Assembly (NCBI GenBank): GCA_026261815.1
Contig: JAMPIT010000230.1
Coordinates: forward strand, 1,993,501 to 2,057,500
Length of the DNA stretch: 64,000 bases
Direction: 5' to 3'
Source: Monarcha castaneiventris obscurior
Taxonomy: Eukaryota > Chordata > Aves > Passeriformes > Monarchidae
The translations under genes were made by a program, and so were the position numbers. This document shows, piece by piece, positions 37,589 to 47,600 of the stretch (position 1 is its first letter; each line of letters starts with the position of its first letter). Below the pieces are notes generated by a model, which saw only the letters and a list, made by a program, of their open reading frames with translations, was not told the origin of the DNA and did no database searches.

Positions 37589-38624
37589 CCCACTTGGCAG
37601 TGGGCTGTGGTGGCACAGGGACAGCTGAGTACAGGATCTGAATGCCCGGGTTGTTCTCTGAGACGAAATGGAAGATGGGTTTCCCCACTTGTGTATTTAA
37701 TTAAGAAAGAGGCACTCTTCCCATAAAATGTCCTTTCCATTCAAACACACTCCTTGCAACAGGTCTGCAGTGCCAGATGCTGATTTAACACATGTGCAGG
37801 AGAATCTTGACCTTAATGCAGGACTCTTTTTTCTCCCTTGCTGGAGGAAACGCTTGCAAGTAATGTACCATGTTACAGCAACAATAATGTTTAATGGTTG
37901 TGTCCTGTGACTGAGGTTAATGACTAGTTAGGGAAGCTTTTACACTGAGGAATAAAAAAATGTATAAAATAAAGCTGGCGAGGAGCAAGAAAGAGGGTAA
38001 TGACAGATTCTGGCAGTTGCCTACCCCAACCTTCAGTCCCAAGGAGGGGGGTGTTGTAAAACCAACCCAGCGAGCTCTTTTCAGGACACTGACTTTGTCA
38101 AACCTTTGGGACAGTGAACAAGACACGTAGCCCTGTGCAAGGACTCTGCTGCAGATGGGTGAGCATCTTCTGCTGCAAACAAACCTGGATATATTTCTTT
38201 GGTACCCCATGGACTCACACAGGTTCCCACATCCCTACCTTGAGCCCGCTGGAGTAACCCAAGCCACTCCAAATGCCTCAGAGTGATGCTGACCCAGCCA
38301 TCCTCAGTGGGTCACTCTGTCTCCTCCCTACGTGCCTTCAGCAGGGCTTGACAAGCTCAGGGCTCCTTTGGAAGGCCACACAAACTTAATGGAAATGCTC
38401 ACCTGTGTCTGTGATCGCTGGTGCTGGGCCCCAGGAGGAGACTGAGTCTCTTTGTTGGCTCCAGACCAGCCCCACACCAGGAGGTTTTGTTAAGCCTCAC
38501 CGTCCCTGTGGTTGCCTTTCCCAGCTGAACTTGCAGTGTTCTGTAACCAGGCTCCATTTATCTGTCTGTGGTTGCATTCTTGCCTCCCCCCGCTCCCTTT
38601 TGTTTTACAGTTATTAGTAAAAGA

Positions 38625-38655
38625 TTTTTTTTTTTCCTCCCTCCTTTCTTTTTGA
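38625..38655. repeat. Polypyrimidine tract
   Basis: Eleven T followed by a CCTCCCTCC and CTTTCTTTTT stretch. No AG acceptor with a recognisable exon follows it. Confidence 0.7.
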
Positions 38656-38971
38656 TGATTTGCTGCATAAAAAAAGGGCCCTGCTGTGCCTGTACTGGTG
38701 ATAAATGAGAGCCAAGGGAGAAGCCAGGGCTGCCTGGTGACCCAGGTCTCTCCTTTCCCAAGCTCTGAGCTGTGCCCAATGTGCCAGCTGTGGGGCACTG
38801 CTCTCCCAGCTGCTGCCAGATGTGGCAACCCCTCCATCACCGCCTGCTCCCCTGTGGCAGGCACAGGGTTTGTCTCCAGAGTGGGAAGAAAGGGCTGAGA
38901 AAGGGAGAAGCCATCTCTGCTCTATTGTGGGCTTGCTGGCTGGCTCCAGAGGCAGGTCCAAATCAAGGTGG

Positions 38972-39552
38972 TGTTGAGATTTAATTCCAGCTGGCAACTA
39001 AATACACACAGCTGCTTGCTCACAATCCCCACCACGGGTGTGGGGAGAAGAATTGGAACAAAAAAAGGTGAAATCCATGAGTTGGTATAAGACTGTTTAA
39101 TAATTGAAATGAAATAAAATGTAATAACAATAAAATATAATAATCATAGTGAAAAGGGAGACAACAAAAAGAGAGAGAGAAATAAAACCCGAGAAAGACA
39201 AGTGTTGCACAGCACAGTTTCCCACCACCCAGTGACTGGTGCCAGCCTGACCCTGAGCAGAAATCAGGGTCCCCCAGCCGACTCCCCCCCGTTTATACAC
39301 TGAGCAGGATGTTCTGTGGTATGGAATGTCCTTCTGCTCTGTTCAGGAGCTCAGGTCAGTGTCTTGGCCGTGCTCCCTCCCAGCCTCTTGTGCACCTCCT
39401 CGCTGGCAGAGCACAAGACTCTGGGAAGTCCATGATTTAGGGTGAGCACAGCTTAGCAACAACCAAAACATCAGTGTGTTATCAACATTATTCTCATCCT
39501 AAATCCAAAACACAGCTCTATACCAGCTACCAGGAAGAAAAGTAAAAAACTG
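38972..39552 (-). mobile_element. Endogenous retrovirus LTR, minus orientation, 5' end damaged
   Basis: Read on the minus strand this has an LTR layout. A U3 region lies at about 39.3-39.55 kb, a TATA-like GTGTATAAAC at 39291-39300, a T-rich R/U5 part with an ATTAAA poly(A) signal at 39096-39101, and a clear 3' end at 38972. The body matches an LTR I know as abundant in songbird genomes, probably class III (ERVL-like). The class call is from memory and less certain. The first 15-20 bases of U3 are missing or diverged. I see no internal retroviral genes beside it, so it is most likely a solo LTR. Confidence 0.8.
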
Positions 39553-42544
39553 TACACAGCATTGTGTGGTCTGACTCCTCTGCAATGCTCCACAGAGCTC
39601 TGCTGAAGGCCAGGGATGTGCCTGACCTTGGCATGACACCAAAACCTCGTGGGTTTGAGACAGGAGGACAGACTCTGAGGATGTGGAGTCCTGGCCTGTT
39701 GATCAGTGCTCTGTGCCCTGTCCCAGAGGGTCTGAATTCAGTGTCCTTTCCTGCCACAGGCCCAGGTGACCACGTGTAACTCACCAGGTAAGTGCACTCT
39801 GTCCTGCTCAGCACTGCCTGTGATGTCCCACAAGGGCAGCCACCCCAGGGTTAGCAGAATAAACATCATCAACCCCAAGAGTGCTATAAACACCACTTCC
39901 TGCCTTTGCTTTGGAGCATCCGAGCCTTAGAGCCTCTCCTGAAAGTCACCTGCAAGGTAAAGCCTCTTTCTTCATCTTGAGCATCTCATCCATGTGTGTC
40001 AGCACTGGACAGAATGGAAACAGCCCTCGTGCATCCAGCCTGTGATCAAGATGCTTCGATATTTCCAGCGCCCCGTTCAGTTTAAGCTAAAATACAAAAC
40101 CTGGAGGGAAGAAAAATACATGCAAAGCATGATGTACAACCTCATCTGCTTTCTGTGAGGCTTTTGTGTGATGAGCCTCAAAGGGAGAAATCAGGGTCTA
40201 GGTAAGGCTGCCTCACTGGCATTCAGAGAGCAGAGTGGTTTCATTACTGTTCACTGCTCACAGCGGCGTCTTGGCCCTCTTTGGAATATTTTTGTTGCTT
40301 CTGGTTGTAACTTGGACACGCATTGTGTGTAGTCTGCAGGACAAAAATAGCTGCAGTGCCTATTTCTGTCAGAGCAGAGCACACCAAACCTTTGTTTACC
40401 CGTTGCCTTTGGTTTAAATATAGCAGGAAGCCGAGGGCTCGAAAGCAGAGGGAAGCTGTGTGACATGAAATCCACCCAGCTAATTTTAGATCCCTCTCTG
40501 CACAATGCTGTGGTGGAGAGGTGGGTGTAGGTGTGGGACTCCACACAGGTGAAAGGGGAAGGAAGAAAGGGATTGACCCAGTGTGTGCTGTCACTAAACC
40601 TGTCACCTTTGGCAGCCTCTGTCTGGATAAAATGAGTGTCCCAAAGCTGCCAGCTGGGTTTAGGGAGAGCCTGCAGCCCCCAGCATCCTCCCCATCCCCA
40701 AGATGGGGTGGTGGAAGGGTGTGTTGCAGGGCTGCTTGTTTTGGCAGATGTGGTGGTTACAGGGTGAGCTTTCAGAGAGCAGTGGGAAAGGAGTGTTCCT
40801 CTCTTTTTTCAATCCCCACCCCCTGGAGTCTCGAGGTTTTCGAGGACTATCTGTTTCCTTGCTTTGTGCAATATATATTTTAAGAAAACTCACAGCTTTG
40901 CTCTCTGTGGGAAAAGCTTTGGACATACAAATCAGAAGGTTTCAAAATCAGAGGCAAATGAAGGAATCAAATACAAATCTCAGTATGTTTTTATCCTATG
41001 TTCCCATGAAATCAAGCCCCATGTATCACAACCCCCTGGCCTCTCCCTCAAAATCTGGCTTACAGCAGGGATGACGTTATAAGAAATAACTTTTCCTGGC
41101 AAAGGCAGAGGGTCACTGGGAATTGGAAGCAATGGTTTCTGGCAGGTGAACCTGCAAGGCACAGCACATCTCTGCCTCAGTTTCCCAACCTTCAGAGTGG
41201 ACAGACTGGCTCCTTCCCCAAAAGGTCCTGTAAATACCCTGACATGAGGGAATTGTCTCCAGCTCTGGACATCATGGCCTGATCTCCACCATTTCTTGCT
41301 CCACAGAGGAGGTGCTAAGGCTGTCAGAGCCCCTTGGCGAGGGGCTGTGGAAATACAGAGAGAAACCAAAGACTCTGCAGCAATTAAAGCAGCTTTGCTA
41401 GGAAGGTGATTTATATCATGGCATTCCCAATGTCACCCACATCCATTTGCTTTTATGAACCCTCCAGGGCTCCCACCCAAGCCCCAGCATGCAGAACACC
41501 CCAGCTGATGCCCAGAGCTGTGTCTGACTGTGCCTGTCCCATCAGGTGGGAGCAATGAGCTCTGCAGCACTCTTTGGTTTGTTCTCATCTGCTCAGGTCA
41601 CTGACAACCCCTTAAAGCCTGCCCCTGGTTGAAGGCAGGCAGCTATTTTCAGCATCTGCCACTCAGATAGAGAAAAGATATTGAAATTAAAGCCAGTTCT
41701 CAGCTAAGGTGAACCAGCACAGGCTGGTTTGCTTCAGTGGGCAGACACTTATTTACACCACTGGAAGATCTGGCCCATTTCCTGTAAAAAACTCTTATTT
41801 TAGGGGAAGCTTTGATGCACTTGCTGTGTTTGTTTGTTTGTTAATTTATATATTTATTTATAGCAGGACTGTATTTACTTGAATCTGGGATACTCTCATG
41901 TCAGAAATAACTCTGCATATCCTCAGAGCTGTTTCAGGGAAGCAAATAAACTTCTAAAGCTGTTTCAGTGAGTCTTTTCAATTTGGCATGATGTTGGCGT
42001 CACATCTAGTTCCTGTGTGAAATTCTGTGGACTTTACAAAAATTCCTGTTTGGAAGACCCATAGGAGGATGATGCTCCATGATACAGCACACCTGGGTAA
42101 GACTAAGGAGGCCTTTATGGATTTTATTTTTTATATTTTTCGTGCCTGCATCTTCCAGTTTGTTTGTCTGTGTGGGTTTAGCTGCTTGGTTTGCTTTTAT
42201 TTCCTGGTCTTCACCACCCCCCCCCAAAAGCAGAAGCTCAAAAATCAGAGGTGCAAACGTCTTGAAACTGCAATATCTAAATTTGGGGGTTATTTTCCCG
42301 GTTAACCGGTGTTTTTGTGTACTGAAAGGCAAAACACCTCAGCAGCAGCAGCACATCCACTCAGGAGAAGCTATTCCCTGTTTTCTGGCACAAAGAGCCC
42401 TCCCTGAGCTCCAGCTGCATCCCTCTGCTCCCTGGAGTACAGCATCACCCCACGGGAAACAGAAAGCGATTCAAGTAACTTCATCTCAGCGAGGGAATCC
42501 AAGATGTCCCTTGAACTCCTAAACCTGGCAGGACGGGAGAAAAA
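39553..42544. other. Unique non-coding sequence, no gene recognised
   Basis: The stretch between the LTR at 39 kb and the CpG-rich segment. It contains a TTTG/TTTA simple repeat at 41.83 kb. Open frames up to about 150 codons were not recognised as proteins. Confidence 0.55.
41827..41863. repeat. TTTG / TTTA simple repeat
   Basis: Three to four TTTG units pass into ATTTATA-type sequence. Confidence 0.75.
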
Positions 42545-42622
42545 ACCCGACGGGCTTTTGGCTAAGCAAGGCTTTTGCAGGGCAGCTCCCGGCAGCTGGC
42601 CGCGGTTCACCCCCGAGCGCCG

Positions 42623-42640
42623 TCCATCCATCCATCCATC
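42623..42640. repeat. TCCA tetranucleotide repeat
   Basis: About four and a half TCCA units inside the CpG-rich segment. Confidence 0.8.
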
Positions 42641-42761
42641 ACATCCGCTGGATGTTATTGATGAGGATGCGAGCGGGCAGCGGCAGCAGGGACAGGCTGG
42701 AAGGGGCTCCCCCGTGCCCGGGACGAGGCTGTGGAGAGGCCGTCCGTGTTCCAGCTGCCAT
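42639..42761 (-). other. Small open frame (40 codons) in the CpG-rich segment
   Basis: The start codon has G at both -3 and +4, a favourable initiation context. The product would be 40 residues, proline- and serine-rich at first, then a leucine-rich stretch, ending in RILINNIQRM. I do not recognise it. The minus strand is open in more than one frame here because the DNA is GC-rich, so this could be chance. It is recorded only because it lies in the single promoter-like segment of the window. Confidence 0.12.
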
Positions 42762-42853
42762 CCCCTCGATGCCGCTCCGCTGCCAGCGTCCCCCGCCCGC
42801 TCCCCGCGGCGCATCTGCTCCGCTGCTTTAAACAGCGCCTCGAGCTTTGAACG

Positions 42854-45800
42854 GATTGTTAAAGGACCCAGGAGGTTTTCAAGGGATGGAGGGGGCTCTT
42901 CTGGTGGGTTGGGTGGGACCTGGGCAGCAGTCGAGAAAAAGGATGTGCAGGAAATGGGCATGCGGAGTTTGGGAGAGGTTGGAGGCATCCCGCTTGGTGA
43001 GGCTGAAGGACCTTGAGAACAAACTCGGAGCAGAATAAACCCTGTAGCAGCACTGCATCAGCCCTTCTGAACCACTGAACACCAGGCAAAGCAGATCTGT
43101 ACCTCACCACGCAGCCCAGCCCTGGAAAGCAGCATCTCCTCAGCTCTCGCATTGTGGTGGCAGAGGGGGTGTGGTTGGGGTAACGCCTGCAGGTGAAACA
43201 CGAGGCTTTTGGCTTTCCTGCAGTTGGTGGACTAGGAATTTCTGCACCTTCTGAGTGTTTGGAAGGGAAGCCTCCTGCCTTTCTTCATCAGTGCCAGGAG
43301 CAGGCACCCAGAAGGGTATTTTGGGGTGTTGCTGGTGGGTTGGTGGAGCCTCTGCTTCCTTGGAAGCAGAAGACAGGCTCAAAGAAGCATTGTTAAAACC
43401 TCCATGGGCAAAGAGTGGTGCTGGGCTGCCACTGGCAGAGCTGCATCTTCTGAGATCATTCCCCAAACAAAGCTGGCAGGTGAGACTGCTGAAGAGGAGG
43501 GCAGAGACCTGGAATATCCCCTGTCCTCCTTGAGGAGAGGAAGCTCAGTGACACTGGGTCGAGTGAGGAATAAAAGGAGCTTTTCCCTCCCAAGACAAAT
43601 TTAATGTAATGAAAATAAAGACTTAAGAGAAATATTGCAGGCAGAACCCAAAGTAAATGACTTCAGAAAGGGTCTAATGAGACTGGCACTCTCTTCCTTG
43701 GCACTTCAATAAGATAAGAAGATTTCAGCTCATGATAGGCCAAGGGTCAACTCAGGAGTTAATGCAGATTTTGAAACAGAAGCCAGGAGTCCTGCAAATT
43801 GAAATCCATCCACTCTAGTCCCACATTGTAGCAGAGCAATTTACTGGTGGATGCATCTTCAGCAGAACCTACTTGTTAATGAAACTGCTTGGTTCACGGA
43901 CAAAATATCAGTGGAGAAGAGGAAATGAAAAGCTTTTCTGTCTCTGTCCCCCACGCAGACACCATAAAATTAAACCTCTTTGATTGCACGCCTTAATGGA
44001 AATGCAGTAAGTAAAGGGCTGGGCTAGATGGGCTGCCCGTATCCCTCCCCACCTTATTCACTGTCATTCTGAAAAATGCACTGACAAAAAGCTCCTGATG
44101 TGGTGAGAAACATTTTTTCATTGTCCTGATCCCCTGAGACTTCCCCACCACCACCAGACACTTGGTCTGTCCTTGGGGACAAGAGGACGGATAATTGTGT
44201 GCCAGCTTCCAGTTAAGGCACCCTGCCAGATTACTCTATGGCACATGAACTTGCACACAAATGCATTTGTGAAGCAGCTAAGGACAGGTCACGGCTCTGG
44301 GTGATGTTGAGGCTGGCAGGTATCTGACCCCTGCATCTCCACCCCTGACCCTGCTACAGGCCAGCCAGAGAAGAAACATGGCTGCAATCTGTAGGAGCTG
44401 TTGAACTGAATTTGGGGAGCTGATGGACGAGTGCCAATTTCCATTCCCAGAAGTTTAATCTGAACTAGTGATCACGCTCACAATTTGGCAGAACAACCAT
44501 ATCTGTAAATGCCCAGCATCTGTAAATCTACTGCTTTTGATGTCAAAGGGTTTTCATGTGTTTTGCAAAGTAAAATATTGACTAAATTATGACCTATTGG
44601 AACCTTCTCTGATGACTGCTGAGTGCTGGCAGGCGATAAAAGGGGTGGCTGAGCTTTTTTTTGCTCAAGTTTGGTTCCAGCAGATATTAAAGAAGTGATT
44701 GAATTAATTGGCTATAGAATGAGGTTCAGAGGTTGTTTAGAGTGAACTGTGAGATGAACTGCTGCATTAAGGCTTTTTTTTAATGCACCCAGTGCAGATA
44801 AACCTACAGTTTTCCACAGGAGTTTAAACCACACCGGGCTGACATAGACATTGCAGAGGTTCTGCCCTTTAACCTCATGCACGTGATCCAAAGATTTCTC
44901 ACAACTTAGCTCATTCAGCCAGCCTTTTCTTGTTTTTTCAGCTCTTCCTCTTCCTTCATAGCTGTTCAATGTCATGTCTGAAAGGCTCTTAGAAGAAAGA
45001 CCTTCCCAAACCTCAATAGTGCAGCTTTTTCTGTGCTGAAGGACATGAGAACTGTCCACAATACATCGACCTGTCCCTGCTGCAAAGTGTGAATGCAGGG
45101 CTGTCCCTAAGCCAAGTGGCAGCACTTTAGTAGGGTACCAATGGTTTAGTGATGGAAAGGCACCAAGGAATGCTGAATTATCCTGACTGGCTGAGGAAGC
45201 AGAGCCTTGAAGGCTGAACTCTCCTCCCTGGTGGATGGAGAAGTTTTCTTTGAAGGACAGGCTTGACCCTTGGGTGTGCTGGTGTTGCCTGCCCCAGTTC
45301 AGATGCCTCCAGTAGTGATGGGCAGGAGTCTTCAGAACAATCTTTTTTTTTCATTAGGAAATTATCATTTTCCAACCCAAAGCTTTGGCTCCCAAGTCCA
45401 GCTGGCTTTTGCAACAGAGTAGGAGTTAAAGCTGGATGAAAAGGCTCATCCCTTTTCCTTCTTGTGGTGTGATAACAGGGTCTGCTGAAAGCATTCTCCT
45501 TTTCAGTTACAGATGCTGGGATCAAACCTCCTCCTTGTCTTGCTCAGAGCAGCGATTTGAAAATCAGCCTTCACTCACCTCAGCAGAGCTTCCTTAGAGT
45601 GTAACCGTCTGGGTCATTCTGGGTTTTGCCAAAAAATGCAAAAATCCATGGGTCACTTGAAATGCTGGGTGGGAAAATCTTTCACATCTCTAAACCCTTC
45701 TCAGAAGAGGAAAAAACCATCTTAAACATCTGGGATGGGGTTTTTTATTGTTATTATTTCAAGCCAAGATAAGGCATGACATTATATTTAATGCTGATTG

Positions 45801-46749
45801 ACCAGAGAAGAAAATCAGTTGCTTAGAGTGTAATGCAAAAAAATTCTAACAATGCATGAGAAATCCTGTAATAACAGACCTACTTGAGAATTTGAGTGGC
45901 ATGAAATGTGAAGTGTACTGTTACTTTAATTGTATTTTTATGCAGACATACTCAATTCCTATTAGTGGCAGAGTTGTGTTTGCATTTGGCCAGAGGCAAA
46001 GAATTACTAGTGGACAGTTTAATCAGGATGAAAGAAAGAAAATAAAATTAATGTAGCATGTGCTGGGCTCAGACATTTGTGTTGGAAGAATTTTCACATC
46101 TTTATTGTGTGAAGCTTGGTCCTGTTTATTTTTAAAACCTGAAAATGAGGGTTGAACGATTTCACACTGCAGTTATGGTTGCCAGTCATTTAGTTCAAGG
46201 GTTGAGGTTAGTAAATGAATAATTCCAGTTTGCCAGAAGTCTTTGTTGGTTGTCAGTGCTTAAAAATCAAGGGCTGAAGATGTTGCTGCTTTACTCCTGT
46301 GTAAATCCACCCACCCGTTATTTATATAATTACGGCTTGGAAGCCAAATGCAGATGGGGATCCTGCTGGGCTGGGGAGCCCATAAATACCTGCAGCTATT
46401 TAGCAAACGCCCTGAAACCTTTCATACCTCCTCAGGACAGAGCAGAAGGCGGAATCAACTTGCCCATGTCCTGCCAGTGGGTGGTCAGTGCCTGATCCAG
46501 GTGGGGAGCCCCAAAACAGGGCTGACTGGACCAGATGTTTGCAGCTGTGTGGTCGCAGCTGAGATGATTGAGATGAGCCAGAAGGTGATTCCTCCTGTCC
46601 TCAGACACGCTGTGGTGCTATTGCTGGCCAGCAGGCTGGGCACTGGGCAATCTTCCACCTGCCCTGGAGGGGGCACGGAAGCTGATCCTGGCGCAGGAGG
46701 ACAGGTGAAGCTCTGGCTCGGGTTTGCCTTTCCCACCAATGGCAAGGGT
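42854..46749. other. Unique non-coding sequence, no gene recognised
   Basis: AT-richer towards 45.7-46.1 kb. The longest minus-strand frame (44712-45125, 137 codons) has no recognisable domain. No repeat family was identified with confidence, although the part just below 46750 may belong to the U5 end of the adjoining LTR. Confidence 0.5.
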
Positions 46750-46939
46750 GCCCAAAGGAGACAGGAATGAAGTGGAGGGGCTTCTTCGTGTGGGCAGGGA
46801 AAGGTTCATTGGAGAACAGAAAATCCACAGAAAAAGATCAGAAAATGAGGCTGGCATGGGGTTTTATACCCCTACATAAAGGGCGTGGAAAACGCACAAT
46901 AACCAATGACACATCAGTTAGGGGGTGCTACTAGGGCGG
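46750..46939 (-). mobile_element. Older endogenous retrovirus LTR, 3' portion (host of nested insertion)
   Basis: On the minus strand there is an inverted CCAAT motif (ATTGG, 46903-46907), then a good TATA box GGTATAAAAC (46861-46870). About 50 bases further is AATGAA (46805-46810) in the context of a poly(A) signal, one base from AATAAA. This is the U3-R-U5 order of an LTR, probably ERVK-like. The lower boundary is not determined and may lie as far as about 46.5 kb. The U3 part is interrupted at 46939/46940 by another LTR and resumes at 47422. Confidence 0.6.
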
Positions 46940-47421
46940 TGTATTGGTTTGAAAACAAACCGGAGGGAGATCCCAAGTCAGGGTTAAAATTTAATAGGGA
47001 AAAAAAATTAAAAATAAGTGAAATAATACAAGGGAAAGACAAAGAAAAACACAGACAAAGTCAGATACAACCTGACACCCTGTTAGGGTGGTGGTAGCAG
47101 TCCAGATGAAGTAGCTCAGGTGAAGCAATGATCCTGTGGAAGGTCCAGTCTCCAGCTGAAGGTCCAGTGGTAGCTCTTCTCCTCTGGGAATCCATTAGAC
47201 AGGGCTCCCTTAGGCAGTTCCAAGGCCAGGTTATATCCACGTGGGAATGCTTGGCTCCTCCCTCCTGGGCAGAGCATCTCACAATAGGATAAGTCCGTGA
47301 ATCCTGCAGTGGTTTCTTGCTGGCCCATTGTCTGTTATCAGGGGTGGGTCAGAGCAGGCGATAACAGCTCATGGCCCACAGTTGATGGTAAGAGAATACA
47401 TCTATATTGTAACCTAGGACA
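46940..47421 (-). mobile_element. Complete solo LTR (482 bases) inserted in an older LTR
   Basis: Read on the minus strand it begins TGTCCTAGG and ends CCAATACA, the TG...CA termini typical of LTRs. It has a TATA-like GGATATAACC (47229-47238) and an ATTAAA poly(A) signal (46990-46995). The five bases GGCGG occur immediately outside both ends (46935-46939 and 47422-47426), forming a target-site duplication. No retroviral genes are present, so the provirus has recombined down to one LTR. A 5-base duplication fits several ERV classes, and I recall similar LTRs from passerine genomes. The promoter-like signals may still be active. Confidence 0.85.
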
Positions 47422-47600
47422 GGCGGGGAGAAGGGATTACAGAGAATGGGAGAAGGAGTAGGTGGGGAGGAGTAACAGGGGCCAATCAACCACCGAGGAA
47501 CATAGAACTTTCTGGAAAGGCAACCAAATATGAAAGATAAGGGGAGGGGAGGGGAGGGGAGGCAGCAGCCAATGGTTTGCATATTTAACACAGCCATTTG
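47422..47600 (-). mobile_element. Older LTR, upstream U3 portion resuming after the insertion
   Basis: Removing the 482-base insertion and one GGCGG joins this to the segment at 46750-46939. The part contains a minus-strand inverted-CCAAT motif (plus-strand CCAAT at 47482-47486) and a G-rich tract. Its outer end is not defined: similarity to an LTR is inferred from continuity with the TATA-bearing half, and I cannot place the TG terminus. It may extend to about 47.7 kb. Confidence 0.5.
47541..47562. repeat. (GGGGA)4 tract, G-quadruplex motif
   Basis: Four GGGGA units followed by GG on the plus strand meet the usual G3+N1-7 pattern for an intramolecular G-quadruplex. It lies in the inferred U3 of the older LTR. 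Confidence 0.85.

Larger units (their letters stand above)
36031..38971. other. Unique sequence with minisatellites, no gene recognised
   Basis: It contains the 37-base minisatellite (36.37 kb), a small CG-rich patch (about 36.70-36.77 kb) and a 25-base duplication (37.54 kb). Open frames up to about 127 codons at 36.8-37.2 kb are unrecognised. Confidence 0.5.
42548..42853. promoter_or_regulatory. CpG-island-like segment, candidate promoter
   Basis: A hand count gives 30 CG dinucleotides in about 306 bases, whereas most of the window has very few. The segment is strongly GC-rich. A GC box (CCCCGCCC at 42791-42798) is followed 27-30 bases later by TTTAAA at 42827-42832, the spacing expected for a plus-strand start near 42860. 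CpG islands commonly mark vertebrate promoters, so this is the best promoter candidate here. I cannot identify a transcript. A long minus-strand open frame (42371-42988) spans it, but GC-rich DNA yields such frames by chance. Confidence 0.45.

Noticed and set aside
42371..42988. 205-codon minus-strand open frame, the longest in the window
   Set aside because: It spans the CpG-rich segment, where stop codons are rare in all frames. A 170-codon frame overlaps on the plus strand. The product is low-complexity and matches no family I know.
44712..45125. 137-codon minus-strand open frame in average-GC DNA
   Set aside because: It is unusual for the composition, so I considered an old transposon or pseudogene, but no motif, flanking repeat or target duplication supports it.
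46485..46745. Minus-strand frame next to the older LTR as a possible retroviral gene remnant
   Set aside because: It lacks any gag, protease, polymerase or envelope motif. The segment is more likely U5 or flanking DNA.
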